Part shown: piece after piece, positions 26,713 through 35,929 of the stretch
Numbering within the stretch: position 1 is the first letter of the stretch
Layout of the letters: every line of letters begins with the position of its first letter
Assembly: GCF_039541075.1 (NCBI RefSeq)
Contig: NZ_BAABFN010000005.1
Location: forward strand, 248,001 to 312,000
DNA from: Compostibacter hankyongensis
GTDB lineage: Bacteria > Bacteroidota > Bacteroidia > Chitinophagales > Chitinophagaceae
DNA length: 64,000 nt
Reading direction: 5' to 3'
Program-made: the position numbers and the translations under genes
Notes under the pieces: generated by a model
Database searches by the model: none
Seen by the model: the letters and a program-made list of their open reading frames with translations, nothing else
What the model was told of the DNA's origin: nothing

Positions 26713-29484
26713 TTACCGGAAATCAAACCATAACACGCCTTCACCGGGAGCATTCAGCTCGGTATTCGGCTGGCTCTGCGGCCCCATATCCGCCGCCTCG
26801 TGAAATTTTGTGCCGATGGCCTGTATGGCATGCATAAAGCCCAGGTTGCCTTCCGGGTAAGACACCGTAGTATGACGGTTACCCGCTCCCTGCGGATCGG
26901 GGGTGTGCAGCATCTGGAGAAAAAGGTTGCGGTTTTCCGTAAATACCGTAAAAGGCCACTCCCTGGTTTTTATATTGACCCAGTACAGCTCGCTGTGATT
27001 CCCCTTAAACTCCGGATATTGCCAGCTCTCGCCGGTCACCGCCGGGTTGTATGCCTTATCCCAGACCCCGAATTGCAATCCCTTCAGCCGGTTTTTCCAT
27101 ACATGATAGGGTCCCCGTCCCAGCCACCGCATGCCGGCGATCTTCCCTTCCGGGTAATCAAAAGTGATCCCCATAAAATCCGCCTCTCCTTTCTGGCTGA
27201 AGGAGTAAGATAATTTCGCCGGCATGCCCGGCGCAAAGGTCCATTCCGTTTTTAACCAGCTGTCTTTACCGCGGTAAGCGGCAGCCACCACCACGTTCTT
27301 TCCTTCGGTCCGGTAGTCCAGCTTTTGCAACGGCAGATCGCGGCCTGCCAGCGCGGGCCCTCCGGACAGGGAAAGCAGCGAATCGTTCCGCAGCACCTTT
27401 TCGAGATAACCGCTTTTCCTGCTAAAAAATATCCTCACTTGCCCGTCTTCCACGATCAGCTCATCCGCGTTGGGTATCATACGCACGGGAGACGGCGCCG
27501 AAGGCTTTGTCGCTTCCCGCATGACGTCCGCGGGACTGTGCAGCGGCCAGCTCCAGGTAAATATCTCCCGGTGATGCGGATCCAGGGCCGTGAGGTACAG
27601 GGCGTCGCTTGAGGCCCAGGATGCCGGAAGTCCGAGGTCCAGCCACTTCTTTTCCCCGGGCGCTGCCGAAGCGGTTGTAACGGCGCCCTCTGCATCCGTA
27701 TGTGGTGTCACACCCCGGTCGGAAGGACCGCCAAAGCTCACCAGCTTCCAGCGGAAGCTGCACTGGTCCAGGTTGGTAAAGGTGTAACGGTTCTCTACGG
27801 GCAGCCTGCCGTCGAAGCCCGGCCCGATATAAGGCTGGTCGATATGTACCGGCGACCAGATCTCCTTAATGGTATAATAGCTGCCTTCCTTTTCGCGGTG
27901 CGGACCCAGGATGCCGTCGGGCGCATTGTTGCCATGGGTGTCTATGCTGTCGTTTTTATCCCGCCGCACGATGCCCTCGTCGGCAAATACCCAGATAAAA
28001 CCGCCGGCCGAGCGCGGACTGCGCCGGATGAGGTTCCAGTAATCCTCCAGCCCCGCTCCTGCGCCGCCGTCATACAGGCCGTGCATGAATTCGGTTGGAA
28101 AATAGACTTCGTTGCTGTACAGGGCAAGGTTCTGCAGGTAATCATAAGTCGGGTAATGTTTGGTATTGGTACCGTTGAACTTTTCCCAGGGATGTATCAC
28201 CAGGCGATGCTGGGGATCGTACCGGTCAAAATCCCCGTCGAGATGGCGGTTAAAGCCGCCTTCATTACCGTTGTCCCAGATAACGATGCCGGGATGGTTG
28301 ACATCGCGGATCACCATTTCCCGCACCAGCCGGTGTCCCGTACTGTCGTCATAGTTGTGCTGCCAGCCGGTCAGCTCATCGAGCACCATGAGCCCCATGG
28401 AGTCGCAGGCGTCGAGAAAATGCACGTCGGGCGGGTAATGGGACATCCTGACGGCGTTCATGTTCATCTCCTTCATAAGGGCAACATCTTTGATGCTGAT
28501 CGCCTTGCTGGTGGTCCTCCCGCTTTCCGGCCAGAAGCTGTGGTGATCCACACCTTTGAACCATACTCTTTTTCCGTTGAGATAAAAACCGTCGTGCGGA
28601 CGCAGCTCGGCGGTACGGAAACCAAACTGCGTGGCGACGGTATGCACCACCCGGCCCTGCGCATCCTTCAGGTTGACCTTCACCCGGTACAGGTTCGGAA
28701 ATTCAGGACTCCACAAATGAACGCCGGCATACTGCCGCTGCAGCGTAGCGCTGTCTGCAGCAAGGGAAGTCGAGACGGGAGCCAGCCGCCGGCCGCCGCC
28801 TGCTTCGGCAGGACTCGCTTCCAGCGTATAGCCTTTACCGGTATTGGCGGTAAATACCCGGATGCTCAGTTTTCCTGCCGCGGTGGCATCGACGGCCAGC
28901 CGCTCGATATGCGCCTGGGGCAGCACCTCCAGGTAAACGGGCCGGAAGATCCCGCCGAAGATCCAGAAGTCGCCCTGCCGCTCGGCCCTGTTGATGCTGG
29001 CATTGGCGGACTTCTTGCTTATCGTCACCTCCAGCAGGTTGTCGGCGCCAAGCTTCAAAAGGGGAGTGATATCATATTTGAACCGGTAAAAAGCGCCCTG
29101 GTGTATCGGCCCGGCCTGCCGGCCGTTAATCATCACCCTGGTATCCGTCATGGATCCTTCAAAGACGATATTGACCTGCTTACCCGCCCAGGATCTGTCT
29201 GCGCGGAAATGATACCGGTAAATGCCCTGCTCGCCGGCTTGCTGCTCCGCTTTTTCCCGCCCGTAGTTATAGGTGCCGAAGCCTTGCAGCTCCCAGCAGG
29301 AAGGTACCGGTATGGTGGTCCACTTGCCGCTGTTCCGCCCCGCGGTACAATAGAAATCCCAGCTTACCGTGTGATCCTTGTCGGTGCCGGACAGGTATTT
29401 CAGGATGGTCTCCTGGGAGAAGGCTGAAGCCGCATACAGGGACAGCAACATCCACAGGAGAAAAAATTTTCTGGAAGAAAGCAT
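26713..29484 (-). CDS. Glycoside hydrolase family 2 (beta-galactosidase-like)
   Basis: A 923-residue secreted GH2 enzyme. It has a signal peptide (about 1-24, ending SAFSQ), a jelly-roll sugar-binding domain (about 45-215), an Ig-like domain (about 215-310), a TIM barrel (about 310-590) and a C-terminal beta-galactosidase small-chain-like domain (about 690-910). The acid/base Glu408 lies in WDNGNEGGF and the nucleophile Glu465 in FPTEFMHGLYDGG, matching GH2. MNAVRMSHYPPD near 348 is the usual metal/active-site strand. Its exact substrate (galactoside, mannoside or uronide) is not fixed by these motifs. No SusCD genes are adjacent. It converges with the LolC-like gene 10 bp away. Confidence 0.9.
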   Translation of the reverse strand: MLSSRKFFLLWMLLSLYAASAFSQETILKYLSGTDKDHTVSWDFYCTAGRNSGKWTTIPVPSCWELQGFGTYNYGREKAEQQAGEQGIYRYHFRADRSWAGKQVNIVFEGSMTDTRVMINGRQAGPIHQGAFYRFKYDITPLLKLGADNLLEVTISKKSANASINRAERQGDFWIFGGIFRPVYLEVLPQAHIERLAVDATAAGKLSIRVFTANTGKGYTLEASPAEAGGGRRLAPVSTSLAADSATLQRQYAGVHLWSPEFPNLYRVKVNLKDAQGRVVHTVATQFGFRTAELRPHDGFYLNGKRVWFKGVDHHSFWPESGRTTSKAISIKDVALMKEMNMNAVRMSHYPPDVHFLDACDSMGLMVLDELTGWQHNYDDSTGHRLVREMVIRDVNHPGIVIWDNGNEGGFNRHLDGDFDRYDPQHRLVIHPWEKFNGTNTKHYPTYDYLQNLALYSNEVYFPTEFMHGLYDGGAGAGLEDYWNLIRRSPRSAGGFIWVFADEGIVRRDKNDSIDTHGNNAPDGILGPHREKEGSYYTIKEIWSPVHIDQPYIGPGFDGRLPVENRYTFTNLDQCSFRWKLVSFGGPSDRGVTPHTDAEGAVTTASAAPGEKKWLDLGLPASWASSDALYLTALDPHHREIFTWSWPLHSPADVMREATKPSAPSPVRMIPNADELIVEDGQVRIFFSRKSGYLEKVLRNDSLLSLSGGPALAGRDLPLQKLDYRTEGKNVVVAAAYRGKDSWLKTEWTFAPGMPAKLSYSFSQKGEADFMGITFDYPEGKIAGMRWLGRGPYHVWKNRLKGLQFGVWDKAYNPAVTGESWQYPEFKGNHSELYWVNIKTREWPFTVFTENRNLFLQMLHTPDPQGAGNRHTTVSYPEGNLGFMHAIQAIGTKFHEAADMGPQSQPNTELNAPGEGVLWFDFR

Positions 29485-29506
29485 GGAGCCTATTTTATGT
29501 CAGTCG

Positions 29507-30262
29507 TCAGTTATCATTGTCCTGCAGCATCCGGCTGCAGAGAATGCCGGCGGCCACGGCGGCATTCAACGATTCGGCCTGGCCCAGCCGGGGAATGGTC
29601 ACCTGGCAGGTTGCCCGCCGGACAAGTTTTTCGCTTAAGCCCCGGGACTCGTTACCGATCAGCAGCATCCCTTCGCGGATGGCGCCGCCGGACCAGGGTT
29701 GCCCCTGCAGGGTGGCGGCATATACCGGCAGGGCGGGGTACTGCTCCAGCAGCGCGCTGATATCGGTCTCGGTAACCCTTACCCGGGCTATGCTTCCCAT
29801 GGTGGCCTGGATGGTTTTGGGGTTGTACACATCGGCGCAGCCGGGCGAGCAGAATACCTGCGCTATCCCGAACCAGTCGGCGATCCGGATGATCGTGCCG
29901 AGGTTGCCCGGGTCCCGGATTTCCTCCAGACCGAGGGAACGCTTCCCGGAGGGGTCTGTCCCGCCGGGCAGGGGAATGTCGCACACCGCCAGCACCTGCC
30001 GCGAGCTTTCGAGCGCCGTCAGCCGCGCCAGCTCTTCGGGCGTCACCGGTATGATGCCGGCCGGCAAGGCAGCACGCAGCTGCTCCGGGATGCCGGAAAG
30101 CCAGGATTCCACCGCATACAGCTCCTGTATCTTTACGCCCCCGGAGGCCCCCAGCAGCTCCTCCACCACCTTGGCTCCCTCCGCGATAAACCGGCCGAAT
30201 TTTTGACGGTATTTTTTATGCTGTAATGCATGAATATATTTAACTTGCGCCTTTGAAACCAT
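29507..30262 (-). CDS. SpoU/TrmH-family RNA 2'-O-methyltransferase
   Basis: A 251-residue SPOUT methyltransferase that places 2'-O-methyl groups on rRNA or tRNA using SAM. I start at 30262 (MVSKAQVKYIHALQHKKYRQK), omitting a 70-residue upstream extension that is not part of the family. An N-terminal substrate-binding domain (about 1-95) is followed by the knotted SPOUT domain with all three motifs: EEIRDPGNLGTIIRIADWFG near 113, LLIGNESRGLS near 198 and IPRLGQAESLNAAVAAGI near 220. The exact target nucleotide cannot be assigned. It is divergent from tamL, with a short shared upstream region. Confidence 0.93.
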   Translation of the reverse strand: MVSKAQVKYIHALQHKKYRQKFGRFIAEGAKVVEELLGASGGVKIQELYAVESWLSGIPEQLRAALPAGIIPVTPEELARLTALESSRQVLAVCDIPLPGGTDPSGKRSLGLEEIRDPGNLGTIIRIADWFGIAQVFCSPGCADVYNPKTIQATMGSIARVRVTETDISALLEQYPALPVYAATLQGQPWSGGAIREGMLLIGNESRGLSEKLVRRATCQVTIPRLGQAESLNAAVAAGILCSRMLQDNDN

Positions 30263-30350
30263 GAGATCAAACCTACACGAAATCAACAATATGAGCAAAT
30301 CCCCCGTTTCCGTGTTAGGGTATACCTGAACGGATATCCGCGAAACGGGT

Positions 30351-32828
30351 TTGCGAAAAGCCACCAAGCCTTTGCTTAAACCTGTGTCAAAATACCAGCC
30401 GCATACCGTACCCTGTCGTTCGATTTTGTTTGTTGTGGCGTTGGCGGCTTTGCTAAGCGCTTCCTGTTCCAATACCCGCTATCTGAACAAGGGGCAGTCC
30501 TTGCTGGTCGCCAACAAGGTGAATCTGCAGGGCGAGCTCAACAGCACCGAAAAAGAAGATATCCGGAACAGCCTCAACTCACCTTCCGTACTGCTGCAGA
30601 CCCCCAACCGGAAATTCCTGAAGATGCGGGTGCCGCTCTGGCTCTATAACCAGAAATACAAGGAAAAAAAATCCAGCTGGTTCTGGAACTGGTTGCTGAC
30701 GGAGAAGAACGTGGAAGCGCCGGTGATCTATGATTCGCTGAAAACGCAGCGCTCCGCCGAGAACATGGTGAACTTCCTGAACAACCAGGGTTATTTCTAT
30801 GCCTCGGTACAGTATACCCCCCGGGTCAAGCGTCGGAAAACCAGCATCACCTATAATGTCAATACCGGAAAAAGCTTTATCATCGACACCATCGGGTACG
30901 ACATTGCCGATACCGCCATCGCCAACATCGTAGGAGCCGGTAAAGCAGCGTCCCTGCTAAAAACCGGCATGCCCTTTAAGGTGGAAACCTTTTCGGAGGA
31001 ACAGGACCGCATTACGGACCTCATCCGGAACGCCGGGTATTTCCGGTTCGGAAGCGACTATGTCAAGTTTGTCGTGGATACCTTTAACCGCGACGTCTTT
31101 CATAACCTGCTCAACCCCTTCGAAAACATAGAGCAGGTGTACAAGAGCGCCAGCCAGGAACGGAAGCCGACCCTCAATGTGACCGTGCGTATCGAAAATC
31201 CGGAAGACTCTACCGGGAACGATGCGTTCCGCCGCTTTTCCATCAACCATATCTATATTTATCCGGATTATTCCTTCAGCGGCTCCCCCACCGACTCTAC
31301 CCTGCAGCAGATCAACCGGCGCAACCTTACCTTTCTCTATCATAAGCCCATTGTGAGGCCGCGGGTGCTTTACCGCTCCGTTTATTTCCATCACGGGGAG
31401 CTGTACTCCCAGGACAAATACAACTATACGGTCAACAAGCTCAACGAGCTGGGGGTATGGCGCTTTGTTACCGTGGATATGGATACCGTGCCGGGCCATC
31501 CGGACCTGCTGGACAGCCGCATCTTCCTGATACCGGGAAAGAAACAGGAGGCCGGCGTGGAGCTGGAAGCTACCAACAGTACCGACTATATCGTGGGCGG
31601 GGCGTTGAACCTGACCTACCGCAACAAAAACATCAACCGCTCGGCCAATCTGCTTTCCGCCAGCCTGAAGGGGGGCATAGAGCTCAACTCCCGTCAGAAC
31701 CGGAATCTCTTTATCCAGGCCCGGGAGTTCAGCGGTCAGGCCAACATATCCTTTCCGCGCTTTATCACCCCCTGGCGGATACGGGACGTCGGCCGTTTTT
31801 CCAACGCCCGCACCAACCTGGCCCTGGGGTTCAACTATCTGGACCGGCTGCGCTTTTTTACGCTGAGCAGCTTCAGTGGCTCCTTTGGCTACGACTGGGA
31901 CGAGACCGCCTATAAAAAATGGATACTAAAGCCTTTCTCTTTTGAATATACCCGCCTTTTCCATGTCACGGACTCCTTCGAAAATCAGCTGAACCTGAAT
32001 CCTTTCCTGCGAAACAGTCTCCAGTCCACCTTTATCGGCGGCGTCGGAGCCTCCTTTATCTTCAATACGCAGGACCCGCTGCATCCGCAGCGCAGCTTCA
32101 ACTATGTACGGGTGAACCTCGACGAATCGGGGCTGCTGCTCAAAGGCATCGACGCCACGCTGAAAGGGATCAGCGGCAACCGTACCGATTTCAGGAAGCT
32201 GACCTCCGTGGGTATTTCGCAGTATGTAAAGCTGGATGCCGACTATAAACATTATTTCAACCGGCAGCACAGCTCCTTCGTGGCCCGCATATACGGCGGT
32301 ATCGGCATTCCTTACGGCGGCTCGGACGTCATGCCCTATATCAAACAGTTCACCGCCGGCGGCCCCAACAGCATGCGCGCCTGGCGGTTGCGTACCTTAG
32401 GCCCCGGCTCTTACCTGGATCCCAACCTGAACAACCCCAATGTATTTATCGACCAGACGGGTGAGCTGAAGCTGGAGGGCAACCTGGAATACCGCTTCGA
32501 TATTTTTAAGCTTTTCGGCGGCTTTATGATGCTGAAAGGAGCGCTCTTTACCGATATGGGCAATATCTGGAACCTGAACCCCAATCCCTACAAGCCCGGG
32601 GCGGAAATAAGGCTGAACCGCTTTTACCAGGACATTGCCGTGGGGTCCGGAATAGGCCTGCGGCTGGATTTCTCCTATGCCGTGATCCGGCTGGACTTCG
32701 CCACGCCGCTGAAGGTTCCTTATGAGCCGCGCAACTATGGCTGGATCGTAGACCAGCTGGCGCCGTTCGACAAGGAGTGGCGTAAGCGGAATATTATTGT
32801 CAACTTCGCGGTAGGTTATCCGTTCTGA
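30351..32828 (+). CDS. TamL, BamA-like outer membrane lipoprotein
   Basis: An 825-residue Omp85-family protein. The N-terminus is a lipoprotein signal ending LLSASC (Cys near 39), which is the feature that separates Bacteroidota TamL from BamA. POTRA-type domains fill about 45-400 (for example GYFYASVQYTPRVKR near 145 and LNELGVWRFVTVDMD near 360). A 16-strand C-terminal barrel follows, with the Omp85 signature GGPNSMRAWRLRTLGPGSY near 672 (family VRGY/F-type motif) and a terminal NFAVGYPF. It starts with TTG at 30351; a GTG at 30384 is an alternative, as no Shine-Dalgarno decides. It probably works with a TamB partner in building the envelope. Its end overlaps truB by 29 bp. Confidence 0.9.
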   Translation: MRKATKPLLKPVSKYQPHTVPCRSILFVVALAALLSASCSNTRYLNKGQSLLVANKVNLQGELNSTEKEDIRNSLNSPSVLLQTPNRKFLKMRVPLWLYNQKYKEKKSSWFWNWLLTEKNVEAPVIYDSLKTQRSAENMVNFLNNQGYFYASVQYTPRVKRRKTSITYNVNTGKSFIIDTIGYDIADTAIANIVGAGKAASLLKTGMPFKVETFSEEQDRITDLIRNAGYFRFGSDYVKFVVDTFNRDVFHNLLNPFENIEQVYKSASQERKPTLNVTVRIENPEDSTGNDAFRRFSINHIYIYPDYSFSGSPTDSTLQQINRRNLTFLYHKPIVRPRVLYRSVYFHHGELYSQDKYNYTVNKLNELGVWRFVTVDMDTVPGHPDLLDSRIFLIPGKKQEAGVELEATNSTDYIVGGALNLTYRNKNINRSANLLSASLKGGIELNSRQNRNLFIQAREFSGQANISFPRFITPWRIRDVGRFSNARTNLALGFNYLDRLRFFTLSSFSGSFGYDWDETAYKKWILKPFSFEYTRLFHVTDSFENQLNLNPFLRNSLQSTFIGGVGASFIFNTQDPLHPQRSFNYVRVNLDESGLLLKGIDATLKGISGNRTDFRKLTSVGISQYVKLDADYKHYFNRQHSSFVARIYGGIGIPYGGSDVMPYIKQFTAGGPNSMRAWRLRTLGPGSYLDPNLNNPNVFIDQTGELKLEGNLEYRFDIFKLFGGFMMLKGALFTDMGNIWNLNPNPYKPGAEIRLNRFYQDIAVGSGIGLRLDFSYAVIRLDFATPLKVPYEPRNYGWIVDQLAPFDKEWRKRNIIVNFAVGYPF

Positions 32829-33510
32829 ATGTTTCCTCCTCCTGCAGCCGCCGCGCAAATTCATCCGGCGTAACCGCCTCTTCTACGCTGAAGTCCCCGA
32901 TATGCGTTCTGCGCAGCGCGCTGAGATGAGCGCCGCAACCCAGCGCCTGTCCGAAGTCATGCGCCAGTGAACGGATATAGGTGCCGGTGCTGCAGACGAC
33001 CCGGAAGTCCACCTCCGGAAGCGCTATGCGGGTAAGCTCAAAAACGGTGATCTCCACCGGGCGGGGCTCCAGCTCCACGGCAATGCCTTTGCGGGCCAGC
33101 CGGTACACCGGGGTACCGTTCTTTTTTATCGCAGCATGCGCAGGGGGCATCTGCAGCTGTTTCCCGAGAAAGGGGACTGTGGCCTGCCGCAGCTGTTCCG
33201 GCGTCAGCAGGCTATGGTCGCCCGCATAAACCGGTTCGGATTCCAGGTCGTAGGTGAGGGTGGTGGCGCCGAGGGTAAAGGTGCCCGTATAGGTTTTTTC
33301 CCTGGCCTGGTATTCCGATATCTTGCGGGTCATGCGGCCGGTACAGACGATCAGCAGACCGGTGGCCAGGGGATCCAGGGTGCCGGCATGACCGGTCTTG
33401 GCCCCGGTAAGACGGCGTATCTTGCGGACCACATCGAAGGAGGTCCATTTCAGCGGCTTATCGATGAGGATCATCTGCCCTTCCTCGTAGCGGTTCATGG
33501 GATGCTGCAT
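32800..33510 (-). CDS. truB: tRNA pseudouridine(55) synthase
   Basis: A 236-residue pseudouridine synthase that modifies U55 in the T-loop of tRNAs. The catalytic motif GHAGTLDPLATG places the nucleophile at Asp46. LIDKPLKWTSFDVV (near 15), GTFTLGATTLTYDLES (near 76) and STGTYIRSLAHDFG (near 178) are family landmarks. It is short and lacks the C-terminal PUA domain of some relatives, as is common in Bacteroidota. The start could be 33510 or 33498. It converges with tamL, overlapping 29 bp, and is divergent from the methyltransferase. Confidence 0.95.
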   Translation of the reverse strand: MQHPMNRYEEGQMILIDKPLKWTSFDVVRKIRRLTGAKTGHAGTLDPLATGLLIVCTGRMTRKISEYQAREKTYTGTFTLGATTLTYDLESEPVYAGDHSLLTPEQLRQATVPFLGKQLQMPPAHAAIKKNGTPVYRLARKGIAVELEPRPVEITVFELTRIALPEVDFRVVCSTGTYIRSLAHDFGQALGCGAHLSALRRTHIGDFSVEEAVTPDEFARRLQEEETFRTDNLPRS

Positions 33511-33579
33511 GCCTCAAAGATAAGACAAGTCCGGCGGGAGCGGTTTCCTGTTATCAGGGGATTTATGTTTCTTTGCTTT

Positions 33580-34380
33580 ATGAGTCTGGCGCAACACAAA
33601 GATGACCGGCTGCGGTTTGAGCAGCAGCTGACCAATTCCCGGAACGATGTTATCCCTTTTATCGAAGCCCACTTTCCACTCCGGCCCGGGATGCAGGTTA
33701 TGGAGATCGGCTGCGGAGAGGGCGGCGTGCTTCAACCCTTTCTCGAAAAGGGCTGCCACTGTGTAGGGGTGGACCTGGTGCCGGCGCGCATAGCGCTGGC
33801 GAGAAGCTTTCTGGGGGATTATGAAAAAGAAGGCCGGCTCCGGCTGATTGCACAGAATATTTACGACGTGGATTTTCACGGCGCTTTTCAGCATGCCTTT
33901 GACCTGATCCTTCTCAAGGACGCCATCGAGCATATTCCCGACCAGGAAAGACTGATCGGCTATCTGAAAACGCTGCTCAAACCCGGGGGGCAGGTATTTT
34001 TCGGATTCCCCCCCTGGTATATGCCGCATGGCGGACACCAGCAGATCTGCCAGAACCGGCTGCTGAGCATGCTGCCCTATATCCATCTGCTTCCCGGCCG
34101 GCTGTACCCCGCCCTGCTGAAGACATTCGGAGAGAAGCCGGACACCATCCATGAGCTCCTGGATGTGAAGTCCACCGGCATCTCGATAGAGCGGTTTGAA
34201 CGGATCGTAAAGAAGCAGGGATTCCGGGTAAGTTCCCGTTGCCATTTCCTGATCAACCCCATTTACCGGTATAAGTTCGGGCTGAAGCCGAGGCGCCAGG
34301 CGGCTTTTATTACCGCCCTGCCCTGGCTGCGCGATTTCCTGACCACCTGCGTGTACTACCTGATTACCCCTGCCGAATAA
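33580..34380 (+). CDS. Class I SAM-dependent methyltransferase
   Basis: A 266-residue methyltransferase. I start at 33580 (MSLAQHKDDRLRFEQQL); an in-frame Met at 33565 is possible. The SAM-binding motif VMEIGCGEGGVL is near 39, the acidic VGVDLVPARIALA near 63, and motif III FDLILLKDAIEHIPD near 104, followed by LLKPGGQVFFGFPPW. The C-terminal part (about 145-266) is unusual and basic (RYKFGLKPRRQA), with hydrophobic stretches, and might bind lipid or a bulky substrate. The substrate is unknown. It is divergent from truB. Confidence 0.85.
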   Translation: MSLAQHKDDRLRFEQQLTNSRNDVIPFIEAHFPLRPGMQVMEIGCGEGGVLQPFLEKGCHCVGVDLVPARIALARSFLGDYEKEGRLRLIAQNIYDVDFHGAFQHAFDLILLKDAIEHIPDQERLIGYLKTLLKPGGQVFFGFPPWYMPHGGHQQICQNRLLSMLPYIHLLPGRLYPALLKTFGEKPDTIHELLDVKSTGISIERFERIVKKQGFRVSSRCHFLINPIYRYKFGLKPRRQAAFITALPWLRDFLTTCVYYLITPAE

Positions 34381-34385
34381 TTCTT

Positions 34386-34415
34386 TTTGGAAAATTAAAA
34401 TATGCTGTATATTGG
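34386..34415 (+). promoter_or_regulatory. Candidate promoter of the DUF1735/F5/8C lipoprotein gene
   Basis: TTTG at 34386-34389, 18-bp spacer, then TATATTGG at 34408-34415, one mismatch from TAnnTTTG. It sits about 70 bp before the gene start. Confidence 0.4.
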
Positions 34416-34483
34416 GTTGCTAAATCGTTATTTCAAAACGCATCATCCAAACTCAGTATCCGCTCACGGCAAAATTCCTCTTT

Positions 34484-35869
34484 ATGACAAGACGGTTACG
34501 TGCTCTCCATTTCCAGCTCGCGACACTGACGGTACTCACCGTTGTCTCCTGTAAAAAACAGGACAGCTTCCACGACGAAACGCTTCCCAACGTTGCCGCC
34601 GCTTTCAGCACTACAAACGGCAGGATCAACGTGCCTTCGGGAAATAACTTCAGCAAGGATCCCGACAAGGTCACCATTCCCGTTAAAATCGGGCTCTCCG
34701 GCAGCGCCCCGAAAATATTTTCGGTAGATGTGGCCGTTGACGAGGACACCGCCAACCAGCTGGTGGAAAGCAAGGTGCTGCAGAATGCCGTGGTGCTGCC
34801 CAGCCAGTACTATTCGCTGCCGCAAACCGTAAATCTGCGTTTCGGTTCGGATACGGCATCGTTTGACGTGAAGGTCAGCCAGGGCGCTATAGAGAATTAT
34901 TATGGTAAGGATCTGATACTGGCCCTCCGGCTCACCGCGCCCACCAAGGGCAATACCCTGGATGCCCAGAAAAGTACGGCGATCATGGTCCTCCATACCA
35001 CCGGCATTTCCCGGCCGGAAGATATCCATTTTGTTTATTTCACCGATGCGGGTCATCAGCTGAAAGTACCTACCCAGCTGAATTATACCATGGACCAGAG
35101 CAACCTCATCGTACCGGTTACCCTCTCGCTGGGCGGTACGGCCGGCAGCGCCTTTACCGTGGTGCTGAAGGACGCACCGGATACGGTGCAGACGCTTATC
35201 GATGACCATACGCTGACCAATACCGTGCTGCTGGGATCGGGTGATTTTTCCCTGCCCAATCCTGTAAAGTTCGACGCCAATAAAAATACGGCCACCTTTA
35301 ACCTAAGCGTCAAGCTGGACGCGCTGAAGAACCACATGAACGAGCAGGTAGCGCTCGGCCTCACGCTGGGCAATCCTACCAGCCATCTGCTGGACAGCAG
35401 CCGCTCTACCTTTGTGGTGGTGATGGACCCGATACATCTTATCGAAACCGACATTACCAATCAGGGCACCTATACCGTACAGTTCGAGAATACCACCAAT
35501 GCCAACGAAAGCTCGCCCAAGCTGGTAGACAACGATATCAATACCAAGTTCCTGCTGTTTGACTTCACCTCGGCATGGATGCAGTTGCAGTTTGCCACAC
35601 CGCAAACCACGGGAGTATACACCATGACCTCAGGCAATGATTCCCCCGGCCGCGATCCGAAAGACTGGCAGCTGCTCGGCTCAAACGACGGCTTGCACTG
35701 GACGGTGATCGACGACCAGAAAGGCCAGACCTTCTCGGACCGAAAACAGACCAAGCGGTATATCATCGACAATACCGTGGCGTTCTCCTATTACCGGCTG
35801 AATATCCAGAAGAATAACGGGGACGGGCTCTTCCAGCTTTCCGAATGGCGGTTGCTGAAAAGACCCTGA
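34484..35869 (+). CDS. Lipoprotein with two DUF1735-like domains and an F5/8C (discoidin) domain
   Basis: A 461-residue surface lipoprotein. The signal ends LTVVSC (Cys23). Two DUF1735 (BT_3987-type) repeats follow, about 50-170 and 190-310: each has a VTIPVKIGLSG- or LIVPVTLSLGG-like strand, a VLPSQYYSLP- or LGSGDFSLP-like hairpin and a TASFDVKVSQG- or TATFNLSVKLD-like end. The C-terminal F5/8C domain (about 325-461) contains DNDINTKFLLFDFTSAWMQ and RDPKDWQLLGSNDG, a typical carbohydrate-binding module. Such proteins are usually surface glycan-binding partners of SusCD systems, but none is adjacent here, making this an orphan. Confidence 0.85.
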   Translation: MTRRLRALHFQLATLTVLTVVSCKKQDSFHDETLPNVAAAFSTTNGRINVPSGNNFSKDPDKVTIPVKIGLSGSAPKIFSVDVAVDEDTANQLVESKVLQNAVVLPSQYYSLPQTVNLRFGSDTASFDVKVSQGAIENYYGKDLILALRLTAPTKGNTLDAQKSTAIMVLHTTGISRPEDIHFVYFTDAGHQLKVPTQLNYTMDQSNLIVPVTLSLGGTAGSAFTVVLKDAPDTVQTLIDDHTLTNTVLLGSGDFSLPNPVKFDANKNTATFNLSVKLDALKNHMNEQVALGLTLGNPTSHLLDSSRSTFVVVMDPIHLIETDITNQGTYTVQFENTTNANESSPKLVDNDINTKFLLFDFTSAWMQLQFATPQTTGVYTMTSGNDSPGRDPKDWQLLGSNDGLHWTVIDDQKGQTFSDRKQTKRYIIDNTVAFSYYRLNIQKNNGDGLFQLSEWRLLKRP

Positions 35870-35881
35870 AGCCGGAACCGC

Positions 35882-35929
35882 ACTCCTTAGCGCGGCCGCT
35901 GCGCGCGCAGCAATACCGCGCTAAGGAGT
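35882..35929. repeat. 48-bp palindrome at the end of aroE
   Basis: Outer arms ACTCCTTAGCGCGG (35882-35895) and CCGCGCTAAGGAGT (35916-35929) are exact inverted copies over 14 bp. The 20-bp centre holds a second perfect palindrome GCTGCGCGCGCAGC (35898-35911). The right arm includes the aroE stop codon. No T-run follows on either strand, so it is not a classical terminator, although its place between convergent genes suggests transcript ending or end protection. Confidence 0.8.

Noticed and set aside
27700..29427. 575-codon plus-strand frame opposite the GH2 gene
   Set aside because: No signal peptide or domain; the minus strand encodes a complete GH2 enzyme with both catalytic Glu residues.
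29507..30472. 321-residue version of the SpoU methyltransferase
   Set aside because: The extra 70 N-terminal residues run into the tamL upstream region and do not match the family; the Met at 30262 gives the usual start.
35882..35929. Classical bidirectional terminator between the F5/8C lipoprotein gene and aroE
   Set aside because: The palindrome is strong, but neither side has a T-run, so I list it as a palindromic repeat only.
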